A stretch of DNA of 60,527 bases, from NCBI GenBank assembly GCA_003225175.1, contig QIBA01000062.1, positions 1 to 60,527 on the forward strand, written 5' to 3'. The number at the start of each line of letters is the position of its first letter. Position 1 is the stretch's first letter. The translations under genes were made by a program, and so were the position numbers. The notes below the pieces were generated by a model that was not told the origin of the DNA, did not search any database, and was given only the letters and a program-made list of their open reading frames with translations. Origin of the DNA: Acidobacteriota bacterium. Its GTDB lineage: Bacteria > Acidobacteriota > Terriglobia > Terriglobales > Acidobacteriaceae. Below, piece by piece: positions 29,431 through 38,750 of this stretch.

Positions 29431-32405
29431 AACAGGTGTTGTTTTAGATAGCTCTCATAGAGCCGGCAGCGTATTCGCATGTCGTGCCCTGGTTCTCCGA
29501 GCACGATGCCGGAACTGCGCAAGCGGTAAAAGTCTTCGGGCGTTCCTGACTGTCGGCCCGCGAGCATGGACCGCACGACTTCGCAGATCGACGGCTCCTG
29601 CGCGAGCATCACAAGAACTCTGCGTAGATGATCCCCAAACGGTCCCTCGTCGCGTCCAGCACGCGCAGAAAATTTATCGAAGAACGCAGAATGGGCCGTC
29701 ATCTCATGCAGGCCGCGGCGCGTGAGATATGGATGGCCTCCCAGTAGCTCGTAAAATCCAGTGAGCTCGGCGGAATTCTTCAGCGGATGTCCGTATCTGC
29801 GATTCAGCTCGGCAACTTGCTCGGGAGTGAAGTCCTCGAGATAAAGCCTAGTGCCGACATTAAAGGGCGATTGATTAATGTCAGTAATAAAGAGGTGTGC
29901 TTCCGTCGCATACGCTATCGCCATGGTGAGCTTTTGCCACGGACCAGTCGGATCGAGCGAACGTTCGTTGTGCCACGAGCGAAACAGACCGAACGCTTCG
30001 CTGGCGAACTTGCAGGAGAAGAGCCGGTCGACTTCATCCATCCCCCACACCAGGCGCGTTTCCACACGACTGAGAATCTCGCGCCGCAGAAAGCGATCTA
30101 AGTTCATGCTTGGACCGCGTCTGGGGTTCCAGGACTGCTCGGGAACAATGTCGTCGAACCCGAGTTGCTCGGCGATGGCGTCGGCGAGCGCGAGGAAAAA
30201 GGAATCGATCGATTCCAGATGAGCGGCGTTCAGCTTCTGAAAGTCGGTGAGCACAACTTTGGCTCGGGATTTTCGTGCTTCCGAGAGGCCGCGCGCGAGG
30301 AGGGAAGTCTTGCCCATCTGGCGCGCGCCCTTGATGAGGACAATGCTGTCCTCGCGAGCGATCGCGGAAAGAAAGTCGTCATCTGTGGGGCGCACGATGT
30401 AGAAGGCCGAATCCAGAGGGACCGCGCCGCCGACGGCCTCCAGCTTGAGCGGACTCCGCTCCTGGCGAGGATTCCGCAATGAATCGAGTACCGCCAGCGT
30501 GAGTGCCGAATTGTCTGCCGGACTCTTCCACTCGGCATACTGCAGAGGATTGAGATTGGCCGACATCGTGTCCGGGAAAGGGTCGAAGTAATTCACGCGT
30601 ATCGGCAAAATACGCGGTTTCCCCTTTTGGCGCTGAGCCGCCTCGTGCGCAATTTCTATCTCGTAGGCCAGCATCTCGCTCTTAACAGAAGACTCAGAGA
30701 GCAGAGGAATCACCGCCTCAGCCTGACAAATGCGCCGTTCGATCTCGCGCGCCCACTCCATGCCTACGAGCAGGTGACGATCAATGAACACGCGATAACT
30801 GTTCCGTACCAATTCGGTTTCGAGCAGCCGCAGGATCTGCTCGTCGGGTTCAGCATTGCGCTTGTAAAGAATCGCAATTTCGCCCGTCGCTGTGGCCACC
30901 GGAGACACAGCCGGTGAGATCGATTTGTGGCGAAGGTCGGCGGCAAGGTTCTGCAAATCGAGGCCGATGTCGGCCGCTGTCTGATATCGAAGGGCGCGAT
31001 CCTTGTGCAGCGCTCGCTCGATGATCTGTTGCAATTCGCGCGGCACGGCAGGATTCACAGTCGCTGGCGAGGGCGCCGTGCGATTCAGAATGCCGTCAAA
31101 GATTACCGCCGAGGTATCTCCGCGAAACGGCAGCACTCCCGTAGCCATCTGATACAGAACCACGCCAAATGAGAAGAGATCCGAGCGGCCATCGAGTTCC
31201 TCGCCGCGAGCCTGCTCCGGCGACATATAAGCAACGGTGCCGACGAATTCGCCAGAACTTGTCGCACTCTCCTCGGCAGTCACTGTCGCTAAACCGCCAT
31301 TGCCACCCATACCCACTCGGGCGACAGCCCCGCGTCTGCGCTCAACTTTCGCCAGACCAAAGTCCAGGACTTTGATCTGTCCCTGGGCATTTACAAAAAT
31401 GTTCGCAGGCTTCACATCACGGTGGACAATTCCGCGCCCATGTGCCGCTTCCAATGCCTGTGCGATCTCAGTCCCATATTGCAACACTTTCTCAATCGGC
31501 AGCGGCTCGCGCGCCATCAGCTCCTTGAGCGTCCAGCCCTCGAGAAGCTCCATCACAATAAAGTGCCATCCCTTCCACTCGCCAACGTCATGGATGGTGC
31601 AGATATTCGTGTGATTCAGCGCGGAAGCAGAGCGAGCTTCGCGCTGGAAGCGCTCCAAATGCGAGCGGTGATTCGACAACTCGCGCGCAAGGAATTTAAT
31701 CGCGATATTGCGGTCAAGACGAATGTCTTTTGCTTTGTAGACCACTCCCATGCCGCCCGCGCCAAGCCGCTCCAGCACCAGGTAATGGTTCACGCTCCTG
31801 CCAATGAGCGGATCCTTTGCCTCGGTTTTGGGATGGAGAAAGCGCTCTGGGGTGGAATGGTTTCCCAAGCCGCCTTTGCATAGATTAGAGACCTGCAGCT
31901 GGATTCCATTAGCGAGTTCGAACTCACCAGCCGGGTGCATCATTTCCGACCAACGTCCAAACTGGCTCAGCAGATCGGCAGCCGCATTGGAAACCAGAAT
32001 GTGACCTGCGTCCCCACACTCCATGATCTGTCGAGCAACCGCGAGGCTGATTCCGGAAATTTGAGGAGAGTCACCGCCGGATTCACAATGAATTGGGCCG
32101 GTGTGAAGGCCAAGACGTATTTTCGGAGATGCGATCCGAGCCAGGGGAGAGACGAGTTCCAGTGCACAACAAGCGGCGCTTTCCGGGGAATCAAAAAAGA
32201 CGACCGCCAGATCATGCTTAAAGGCAAGAAAAAGTGCGTCGCCCCGCCTCTGACAGCGCTGAAACTTGGGCGTGCCTTGAAGAGCTTCCATCAAGCGATG
32301 AACAACCCGCTGCTCTTCCGGAGCACCGGAACCCGCGTCCGCTACGCCCACCGCCAGCACGTGCGCAATACGCACGTCCGGCAAGTTCATGGATTGCACC
32401 CCCAT
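29427..32405 (-). CDS. Four-module protein: cyclase-homology, Ser/Thr kinase, TIR and STAND-like ATPase
   Basis: This 992-residue protein has: a class III cyclase-homology domain (about 10-175, [29 protein letters not shown]), probably a non-catalytic sensor; a Hanks-type kinase (about 205-490) with GAGGMG 215-220, Lys237, HRDVKPANI (Asp330) and DFG 348-350; a TIR domain (about 508-645, [20 protein letters not shown]) with candidate catalytic Glu582 in SEMLAYE; and an AAA_35-type ATPase (about 655-992) with Walker [10 protein letters not shown] (693-701), Walker B WGMDEVDR and GGHPYLTRR. No membrane helix. TIR domains often hydrolyse NAD+ or make signals from it, and STAND ATPases act as switches, so this looks like a regulated sensor-effector. 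First gene of a four-gene unit. Family calls are motif-based; the role is inferred. Confidence 0.85.
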   Translation of the reverse strand: MGVQSMNLPDVRIAHVLAVGVADAGSGAPEEQRVVHRLMEALQGTPKFQRCQRRGDALFLAFKHDLAVVFFDSPESAACCALELVSPLARIASPKIRLGLHTGPIHCESGGDSPQISGISLAVARQIMECGDAGHILVSNAAADLLSQFGRWSEMMHPAGEFELANGIQLQVSNLCKGGLGNHSTPERFLHPKTEAKDPLIGRSVNHYLVLERLGAGGMGVVYKAKDIRLDRNIAIKFLARELSNHRSHLERFQREARSASALNHTNICTIHDVGEWKGWHFIVMELLEGWTLKELMAREPLPIEKVLQYGTEIAQALEAAHGRGIVHRDVKPANIFVNAQGQIKVLDFGLAKVERRRGAVARVGMGGNGGLATVTAEESATSSGEFVGTVAYMSPEQARGEELDGRSDLFSFGVVLYQMATGVLPFRGDTSAVIFDGILNRTAPSPATVNPAVPRELQQIIERALHKDRALRYQTAADIGLDLQNLAADLRHKSISPAVSPVATATGEIAILYKRNAEPDEQILRLLETELVRNSYRVFIDRHLLVGMEWAREIERRICQAEAVIPLLSESSVKSEMLAYEIEIAHEAAQRQKGKPRILPIRVNYFDPFPDTMSANLNPLQYAEWKSPADNSALTLAVLDSLRNPRQERSPLKLEAVGGAVPLDSAFYIVRPTDDDFLSAIAREDSIVLIKGARQMGKTSLLARGLSEARKSRAKVVLTDFQKLNAAHLESIDSFFLALADAIAEQLGFDDIVPEQSWNPRRGPSMNLDRFLRREILSRVETRLVWGMDEVDRLFSCKFASEAFGLFRSWHNERSLDPTGPWQKLTMAIAYATEAHLFITDINQSPFNVGTRLYLEDFTPEQVAELNRRYGHPLKNSAELTGFYELLGGHPYLTRRGLHEMTAHSAFFDKFSARAGRDEGPFGDHLRRVLVMLAQEPSICEVVRSMLAGRQSGTPEDFYRLRSSGIVLGEPGHDMRIRCRLYESYLKQHLL

Positions 32406-32477
32406 TAGAGCCCCTGATAGCTATGTGTCCAGTGAAGTCGCCCATTATGACCGAAAATGGGGGTGCTGGCTATCTCG

Positions 32478-32606
32478 CTGGAGCTTCGGGTGTCCATGCT
32501 CCATCTGCGACTAAAGCAGCCTATGCGGCTGGTGGATGGCTTGTACTTCGTCGCCGAGCACGATGACCATCACCTGGCAACGATCTGGGAAGCACTAGAC
32601 AGATAA
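32478..32606 (+). pseudogene. 3' remnant of a DinB-superfamily gene
   Basis: An open stretch of about 42 codons reads LELRVSMLHLRLKQPMRLVD followed by GLYFVAEHDDHHLATIWEAL and a TAA. The AEHDDHHLA motif near a C-terminus is characteristic of DinB/DUF664-like metal-binding four-helix proteins. No matching N-terminal part lies upstream; the sequence runs into the start region of the kinase-TIR gene on the other strand. It is most likely a leftover after a recombination event at the border of the kinase-TIR operon. Confidence 0.5.
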
Positions 32607-32669
32607 AAGCTCAGTAGGGCCGCACTAGTGGCTGGGTAAACGTCGGTCGGCCTGCGTCGGCTTTACTGA

Positions 32670-33533
32670 TCACCACGCCAGTTTTTCGGGCAGGAACTCC
32701 GCGAACAGATCATCGTAGTAAGGCTTCAGTTCCTTCACGTCTGGCTTGGTATGACCTTTCGAGTACAGGTCATAGGGATTGAATTTCTTCACCCATTCGA
32801 GCATCGCCCGATCTTTTTCGTTTTCCAGGTGCTGATAAGCGCCATGGCGGTGCCACGCGTAGAACGAGTGGAAGCGAAGCATATAGAGAGCTTCGTCGCG
32901 CAGGTATGGCTTCATGACTTCGGCGATGTAGCCGTCGTGGCCGAAAGACATGTGTACATTTTCCAGTCCGCAGTTTGGCTCGTAGATTCCGTACTGCGTC
33001 TGGTACTTCGGAGCATTCCGGTCGGGGTTGTTGGCGAAGTACTCGGGAAAGACGATCTGGTCGGACCATGCGCAGCCTACTGGAAATGTGTCTCCAACTA
33101 CGCCCCATTGTGGTTCCCCGTAAAGGCACAGACATTTGCCCAGATCGTGGACGAAGCCCACGAGCACCATCCACCTCGGATGGCCGTCACGACGAATGGC
33201 CTCGGAGGTTTGCAGAAGGTGCTCGAGCTGTGTGAGGTCCGTATCGGGGTCGCTATCATCCACTAAGGTGTTCAAATATTCGGCGGCTTCCCACACGCTC
33301 TTGACGCCACGTTTCAGGCCGAAATATTCCTTCTCTTTTTGGAGCACATAATCGAGCGTCTGATACTGATGGTTCAGCCGATAGAACTCAGCAACTCCCG
33401 GGTTCGCCTGAGCGTCGTACTGACGGAATTGCGATTCCGATTTGCCTTCTTTGTAGCGACCCTCCACGAAGTCATCCCACTGTTCCAAATTGGAAAGCGG
33501 CTCGGTCGCTGGACGAGTGCTCGATGTGGTCAT
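32670..33533 (-). CDS. Inositol oxygenase (MIOX family)
   Basis: This 287-residue di-iron enzyme oxidises myo-inositol to D-glucuronate with O2. The HD-type iron ligands are visible: His104 (QLEHLLQ), HDLGK (His129, Asp130), HMSFGHDGYI (His199), RFHSFYAWH (His222) and NPYDLYSK (Asp255), spaced as in the eukaryotic enzyme (His98/123/194/220, Asp124/253). Length equals that of animal MIOX (about 285). Bacterial homologues are much rarer than inositol dehydrogenases. A perfect LacI-type operator lies 24 nt before the start codon, so it is probably repressed by a LacI-family protein such as the one at 36165. GH4 and a PfkB kinase lie upstream on the same strand. Confidence 0.93.
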   Translation of the reverse strand: MTTSSTRPATEPLSNLEQWDDFVEGRYKEGKSESQFRQYDAQANPGVAEFYRLNHQYQTLDYVLQKEKEYFGLKRGVKSVWEAAEYLNTLVDDSDPDTDLTQLEHLLQTSEAIRRDGHPRWMVLVGFVHDLGKCLCLYGEPQWGVVGDTFPVGCAWSDQIVFPEYFANNPDRNAPKYQTQYGIYEPNCGLENVHMSFGHDGYIAEVMKPYLRDEALYMLRFHSFYAWHRHGAYQHLENEKDRAMLEWVKKFNPYDLYSKGHTKPDVKELKPYYDDLFAEFLPEKLAW

Positions 33534-33556
33534 GGCGATTTGCCTCTCCGGAATTG

Positions 33557-33570
33557 CCGAAACGTTTCGG
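33557..33570. promoter_or_regulatory. LacI-type operator upstream of inositol oxygenase
   Basis: CCGAAACGTTTCGG is a perfect 14-bp palindrome with the central CG typical of LacI-family operators. It sits 24-37 nt upstream of the MIOX start codon, where a repressor would block initiation. A close relative (CCAAAACGTTTTGG) occurs at 43673. Confidence 0.8.
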
Positions 33571-33700
33571 TATTTATTGTAGGCCTATCCGAACAGATTC
33601 ACCAGCGGCATTCGCCCAGGTGCTGCTTACGCAAGTGTCTTTGGATAGATGGCTGAAACAGCTTTGTTTCCAGCAACTTATGCTTGCCAGTCGGCTTACG

Positions 33701-35065
33701 TCACATGGTCACGATGCTTTGCAGATGCATTTGGTCCCCAAAGGCTTGCATGTATTCCGAGAGGACTGCTCCGGCGACTTCCTTGCGTCCGACAAGAGGA
33801 TTTGTAACCAATGCCGCCAAGGCAGCTTCGTTTGATCTGTTTACCGAGGCGCGCACCGTGAGACGTTCGTATTCCTTTACTTGCAGCAGCAGCCCACGGA
33901 CGGCTGCTGGAGCACGTCCCACTTTGCGAGGGTTGACTCCTGCAGAGGAAACGTCACATGGCAGCTCGACCGCATCGTTGGCATCAAGATCTTCGATGGC
34001 GCTGTTGTTTCGGACAGTTAGCGGTATTGGTATGGTTGAGTCCGAATGGAGCGCTTGAAGAACCAGTGTGGCTATGCGTTCATATCCCGAGAATTGCGAG
34101 TAGAGCGCCTGGCCTCCCTCGCGACGTTCTCCTGCTGTTGCCTCGATGCTGAAATATGAGGCATTTCGTTCGCGCAGATAATTTTCATAGATCTCGATCA
34201 ATTGAGATTCGGCAGCGTGCGCTAATTTGCTGAAGAGAGCTTGATTCATCAATGAAATGGCTTGCCCGCGTGATTGTCCGCTTCGCTTGGTGTTGCGATA
34301 GGCCGCATCGGGAAAGTAGTAGAAGTAGAGATACTCTGTCGGAAGCAGTCCCAAGTGCTGAATAAATTCGACGGGGAACAAGCCATGCCGGTAACACTTC
34401 TGAATCAACTTGGGGGACGAGAGGAGCTTCGGAAGCAGTTCTGTTTTGTCTCGATCACGAACGCCACGCACCCAGCCAAGATGATTTAGTCCCAGATAAT
34501 CGAATTCAAGCTCGAACGGATCTCTGCCGAGTGCAGTTGCGATCAGTTCAAAGGTCTCCAGGGGAGTGTCGCAGACGCCGACGATCTTCACTGTTGAGTG
34601 ATTCAGAAGGCCCTGGGAGATGATTCCCACGGGATTCGTGAAATTGACGACGGTCGCGCGTGGAGCAACTCGTTCGATGAGCCGGGCATACTCCAGCATT
34701 ACTGCAAGATTTCGCATAGCGCAGGCGAATCCGCCAGCGCCTACGGTCTCCTGGCCGACGAGTCCGTGTGCCAGCGCAATGTTTTCATCCTTCACGCGCG
34801 CTTCAATTCCACCTGCGCGCACGCTGGTAATCACATACGTCGCGCCAGCGACGGCTTGTTCTGGATTGGAACAAACACTTAATTTCGCTGCGAGACCGCT
34901 CCGCTTCGCCATTGCAGCTGAGACTCGGCCCATCGTTCTTAGACGTTCGGAATCTGTATCCCAAAATGCAAGTTCATCGATGCCAAGTTTTGACCGGGCT
35001 TCTGCAAGCCCATGTATGAGAAGGGGAGTTCTGACCCCCGCAGCTCCGATGATTGCGATCTTCAT
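33701..35065 (-). CDS. Family 4 glycoside hydrolase (NAD-dependent, 6-phospho-glycosidase-like)
   Basis: This 454-residue protein starts with a dinucleotide-binding fold (MKIAIIGAAGVRTPLLIHGL) and has the GH4 markers NFTNPVGII, the metal-ligand Cys in GVCDTPLETF, and the metal-ligand His in LGLNHLGWV. GH4 enzymes cleave O-glycosides by an unusual oxidation-elimination route needing NAD+ and Mn2+; many act on phosphorylated sugars. No PTS genes adjoin, so a non-phosphorylated glycoside or glucuronide is possible. It is 51 nt downstream of the PfkB kinase on the same strand, probably one operon. The exact substrate cannot be told. Confidence 0.9.
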   Translation of the reverse strand: MKIAIIGAAGVRTPLLIHGLAEARSKLGIDELAFWDTDSERLRTMGRVSAAMAKRSGLAAKLSVCSNPEQAVAGATYVITSVRAGGIEARVKDENIALAHGLVGQETVGAGGFACAMRNLAVMLEYARLIERVAPRATVVNFTNPVGIISQGLLNHSTVKIVGVCDTPLETFELIATALGRDPFELEFDYLGLNHLGWVRGVRDRDKTELLPKLLSSPKLIQKCYRHGLFPVEFIQHLGLLPTEYLYFYYFPDAAYRNTKRSGQSRGQAISLMNQALFSKLAHAAESQLIEIYENYLRERNASYFSIEATAGERREGGQALYSQFSGYERIATLVLQALHSDSTIPIPLTVRNNSAIEDLDANDAVELPCDVSSAGVNPRKVGRAPAAVRGLLLQVKEYERLTVRASVNRSNEAALAALVTNPLVGRKEVAGAVLSEYMQAFGDQMHLQSIVTM

Positions 35066-35116
35066 GACGGTGATGTTGTCGTGGCCTAGCTAATCTAAAT
35101 GGATACTGGCTTCAAC

Positions 35117-36067
35117 TCAATGCGCAGTCGTCTTCATCAGCCGCTTCAATTGCCTTTGCGTCGGTATCGCAGAGGAGCCGCCGGCAGCGGTGGTCGCGAG
35201 TGCGCCGCAAACATTGCCGGCTCGCAGACACTCCTCAAGATCCCATCCTGCAAGATAGCCGTGAAGAAAGCCTCCATTGAAAGCGTCGCCGGCGCCGGTC
35301 GCGTCGATCGAGCGAACGCGAATGGATTTCGCCCGCACAATCCTCCCGTTCTGAAATGCAATGGAACCACCTTCGCCAAGCTTGATAACGGGAACTCGGA
35401 CCGACCGAGCGATCTTTTTGAGCGCGCTTTCGATGCTTCGTTCCTGTGTCATGGCGCGAGCCTCCATCTCATTGGGAAACGTAAACTCGAGTTCTTCCAG
35501 CAAACGAGGAAGCTCGCGCGATTGAAACATCTCAGGATTCCATCCGATGTCGGCGGAGAGAGTGAGTCCCTGGGAGCGCAGACGCCGGATTGCAGGGAGC
35601 CAGGCTCTAATTGGCCAAAGGGCGCAAGCCAAATGAACGTGTTTAGACGCCCGAAGCTGTGTTCTCACCTTCGGCAAATCGAGCAGGCTGCGCAAGTTCT
35701 CATTGATGGCGTCATGAGTAATCATCATTCGGTCGCCGTTATAAGAGGCGCATACGGTTCGCGCGGTCGGAAGCTGCGAAGAGGATTCGCATGCTTCAAC
35801 AGAGACTTTGCTCTTAACTAACCTCTGCCACGCCGGGCTCAGACGTGCATCCTGTCCTATCCTGGTAACTACGGCAGTAAGTGTGCCCAATCCAGCGGCT
35901 ACCAGCGCCGTAGTTGCTAATCCTCCTCCGGGTAGTTCTGCGAAACTGCGAGTTTTGACCTCCTCTCCCAATCTGGGAACATCCGGTAGATCGTAAAAGA
36001 CCAAGTCAAGATAGAACTCCCCGAAGATGAGTAATTGTTGAGGAGAACGCGCGAAGGCAAGCGCCAT
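35117..36067 (-). CDS. PfkB-family carbohydrate kinase
   Basis: This 316-residue protein has both ribokinase-family signatures: a Gly-rich N-terminal site (AELPGGGLATTALVAAGLG) and the C-terminal SIDATGAGDAFNGGFLHG with the catalytic Asp of GAGD. Sugar specificity cannot be read; candidates are ribose, 2-keto-3-deoxygluconate, fructose or an inositol derivative such as 5-dehydro-2-deoxygluconate. It lies upstream of GH4 and divergent from a LacI regulator, 97 nt apart, so the regulator likely controls it. Confidence 0.9.
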   Translation of the reverse strand: MALAFARSPQQLLIFGEFYLDLVFYDLPDVPRLGEEVKTRSFAELPGGGLATTALVAAGLGTLTAVVTRIGQDARLSPAWQRLVKSKVSVEACESSSQLPTARTVCASYNGDRMMITHDAINENLRSLLDLPKVRTQLRASKHVHLACALWPIRAWLPAIRRLRSQGLTLSADIGWNPEMFQSRELPRLLEELEFTFPNEMEARAMTQERSIESALKKIARSVRVPVIKLGEGGSIAFQNGRIVRAKSIRVRSIDATGAGDAFNGGFLHGYLAGWDLEECLRAGNVCGALATTAAGGSSAIPTQRQLKRLMKTTAH

Positions 36068-36164
36068 TACGCGAAAATCATAACAGCTGAGCTAAGGGCT
36101 GAAGTCTTCTGTTGCGAAAGAGGACCCGGATACCCTGCCATGTCAGATTTCCAAGAGTCCGAGT

Positions 36165-37256
36165 ATGCTTTTGCAACACGACTTCAAAGGCCAATCGGGT
36201 GCAGCGTTGCGATCGAAGGAAAAGAAAGACCGGCGACACATCACCATTCGCGAGGTAGCGAAAGCGGCGGGAGCTTCCGTGGCCACCATCTCGGCCGCGC
36301 TAAACAATTCGGACTATGTCAGCGCCGAGATGCGCGGTCGTATTCAGGATGCCATCAAGCAGCTGAAATACCGCCCTAATGATTTGGCTCGCGGGCTTCG
36401 CCTGCAAAAGACCCATTCGATCGCCATTATTGTCCCCGATCTTTCCAACAATTTTTACGTCGACGTGGTTCGCGGAGCGAAGGACTATTCGGCCTCGGCG
36501 AATTACACGATTCTGATTGGCGACTCGCGTGAAAGTTGGGAAGAGGAGCGCAACTATCTGGATTCGTTTCATCGGCGGCGTGTGGATGGCGTTGTGCGTG
36601 TTCCTGCAATGGATGCAGTTGCCAAGAAAGCCACGCCCATTTTGGGCAACATACCGGTGGTTTATGCCGATCGATATCCGGCTGTTCGCGATTCGTCCGT
36701 CGGGCGCGTTGGTGTGGATAATGCGCTGGCGGCAGACAATGCCACCCGTTACCTTCTTAGCCTCGGACATCGAATGATCGGCATCATTTCGGGAGATACG
36801 TCCAGTGGCACTTCGGCGGATCGATTGAAGGGGTTTCTGCATGCTCTGAGCAGCGTCAAGATTCGCCCGGACCGCTCAATGATCCACACCGGAAATAACG
36901 ATATGGAGAGCGGACATCAGCATGCCATGCAATTGCTGACGCGCGCGCGACGCCCTACAGCGATTTTCTGCACGAACAACATGATGGCGCTTGGGGCACT
37001 GGCTGCCATTCAGGAGATCGGTCTGGCATGCCCGGAGGAAATCAGTCTGCTTGGCTTTGACGATTTCTATTGGTCAACTCTGCTGCGTCCGAGGCTTACA
37101 GTTGTCCGTCAACCGGCGCGCGAGGTCGGGATGATAGCGGCCAGAATGCTCATCGACCACGTCGAGGGCCGTCCCAGCGTTGCTAGCCCTGTTCTGCTGG
37201 CGACGCAACTCGTCGTGCGCGATTCCTGCAGTCCTCCAAAGCAGAACAATTCCTAA
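36165..37256 (+). CDS. LacI-family transcriptional regulator
   Basis: This 363-residue protein has an N-terminal HTH (about residues 25-50, ITIREVAKAAGASVATISAA) followed by the hinge helix and a periplasmic-binding-protein-like sensor (HSIAIIVPDLSNNFYVDVVR to CPEEISLLGFDDFYWSTLLR). It has an N-terminal extension of about 25 residues before the HTH, so a later start is possible. The gene is divergent from the PfkB-GH4 pair and overlaps the end of the convergent APC permease by 4 nt. It is the best candidate to bind the two CG-centred palindromes at 33557 and 43673. Confidence 0.93.
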   Translation: MLLQHDFKGQSGAALRSKEKKDRRHITIREVAKAAGASVATISAALNNSDYVSAEMRGRIQDAIKQLKYRPNDLARGLRLQKTHSIAIIVPDLSNNFYVDVVRGAKDYSASANYTILIGDSRESWEEERNYLDSFHRRRVDGVVRVPAMDAVAKKATPILGNIPVVYADRYPAVRDSSVGRVGVDNALAADNATRYLLSLGHRMIGIISGDTSSGTSADRLKGFLHALSSVKIRPDRSMIHTGNNDMESGHQHAMQLLTRARRPTAIFCTNNMMALGALAAIQEIGLACPEEISLLGFDDFYWSTLLRPRLTVVRQPAREVGMIAARMLIDHVEGRPSVASPVLLATQLVVRDSCSPPKQNNS

Positions 37257-38710
37257 CCAGCGGACGTTGATCGATTTTCGACCTGTGCTTCGAGCGGCCA
37301 TGACCGGATAGTCCGGGCCCGCAGCAGATAGGCAACTAGACCCAAGAGCAAAAGAATGGCCGCGCTGCCGACGTATTGCCTTTGGTCAGGAGTCGATGCA
37401 ACGTAGGTCCAGCCCACAAGTGCCACGATGGCTGGGACGGGATAGAGCCACATACTGAACGGGCGAGGGATGTCCTTCCGATACCAACGCATCGCGAACA
37501 GCGCGAATATCTGCGGAATGAACTGAAAGATGATCTGCGTAATCATCAATGCCAAGAGAAGCCGTTCGAGGGTCAACCAGCAAAGAGGCACAGCCATCAG
37601 GCTGATCGCAATCAGTGAGACTGTCGGAAAGTGCCCCTTCGAATGAACCCGGCCAAAGATCTTGAAAAAGTTTCCTTCTGCGCCTGCGGCATACAGAATC
37701 CGCGAGTAGCCAAGCGTCATCGTGAAAATCCCGCCAAGCGTTGCGGCCAGAATCAACACGGTCATCACTGCGGCCGCGCGTGAACCGTAGAGCTTGCCGA
37801 TAAATTCCGAAACGACGGCGCTGGAGACGGCTGCATCGCGCCACGGGATCGTTCCAATAATTGTCACGCTCATGAAGAGATACAGGACTGCGACAAGCAA
37901 CACTGACAGGACGATTGCTCGCGGAATGTTCTTCGAGGCGTTCTTTACCTCGGCGCCAAGATAAGTAATGTTGTTGTATCCGCCATAGTTGTACATCGCA
38001 ATGAGAGTGGCACTCGCGAGGCCATAGAAGAATCGCTTCGAGAGATGAAAAGCGCCGGGAGGGAAATCGAACGCTATGCTGGGATTCATATGAATCACCC
38101 CTGCACCAATCACCCAAAACATCGCGGTAAAAACGATCCCCAGCATGATTACGGAGAGCCGTCCGACTGTTTTGATTGGGCGATACAAAAGAAAGGCTAT
38201 GAGAAGACTTATGAAGGCGGCGAGTAAACCTACGCCGGCGTGAGTCAAGCCAGGGAAAAAATAGTGAGAGTACTCGGCAAACCCAACGCACGCGGCGGAT
38301 ATGGATAGCGGCGCAGCGAAAATGGTTTCCCACAGAAATAGAAAAGAAATCAGACGGCCCCAGGTACGCGGATTGAATGCTTCGCGAAAATAAATGTATG
38401 CGCCACCTGCCCCCGGCATGGCGGCGCCCAATTCGGCATAAACCATGCCATCGCAAATGGAAAAAATCGCCCCCAGAAGCCACCCGAGAATCGCCTGCGG
38501 TCCACCCATCGCAGAAAGAATGACTCCGATGGTGATGAAGGGCCCGATTCCAATCATCTCCAGCATGTTGACTGCAGTGGATTGAAGCAACCCCATGCCG
38601 CGGACTAACTTGTCGGAGGTGGCGGCTATTTCAGACGGAAGATGCGGTGTAGAGTTGTCGACCAATTCCAGAATCCTGCTTACCTGAGCGCTTGTAAAGG
38701 TGAGCCGCAA
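37253..38710 (-). CDS. APC-superfamily amino acid/amine permease
   Basis: This 485-residue protein has about 12 predicted membrane helices. The first carries the APC signature (MIGIGPFITIGVILSAMGGP), and helices 2-3 are followed by the loop AELGAAMPGAGGAYIYFREA, typical of the family's substrate-binding fold. It is probably a proton-coupled importer or exchanger of amino acids; the substrate is not evident. The neighbours are sugar genes, so a link to that pathway is uncertain. It converges with the LacI gene (4-nt overlap) and is divergent from a TPR protein. Confidence 0.88.
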   Translation of the reverse strand: MRLTFTSAQVSRILELVDNSTPHLPSEIAATSDKLVRGMGLLQSTAVNMLEMIGIGPFITIGVILSAMGGPQAILGWLLGAIFSICDGMVYAELGAAMPGAGGAYIYFREAFNPRTWGRLISFLFLWETIFAAPLSISAACVGFAEYSHYFFPGLTHAGVGLLAAFISLLIAFLLYRPIKTVGRLSVIMLGIVFTAMFWVIGAGVIHMNPSIAFDFPPGAFHLSKRFFYGLASATLIAMYNYGGYNNITYLGAEVKNASKNIPRAIVLSVLLVAVLYLFMSVTIIGTIPWRDAAVSSAVVSEFIGKLYGSRAAAVMTVLILAATLGGIFTMTLGYSRILYAAGAEGNFFKIFGRVHSKGHFPTVSLIAISLMAVPLCWLTLERLLLALMITQIIFQFIPQIFALFAMRWYRKDIPRPFSMWLYPVPAIVALVGWTYVASTPDQRQYVGSAAILLLLGLVAYLLRARTIRSWPLEAQVENRSTSAG

Positions 38711-38750
38711 TATAGCACGTCAACGTTGTGCAGATGACGGTGGAGAGCGC

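Noticed and set aside
29427-32405. Active adenylate cyclase in the N-terminal domain of the kinase-TIR protein
   Set aside because: Only part of the catalytic signature can be seen; I treat it as a cyclase-homology sensor domain.
38715-38735. CAACGTTG palindrome between the permease and TPR gene
   Set aside because: Only 8 bp symmetric, with none of the flanking symmetry seen at 33557 and 43673.
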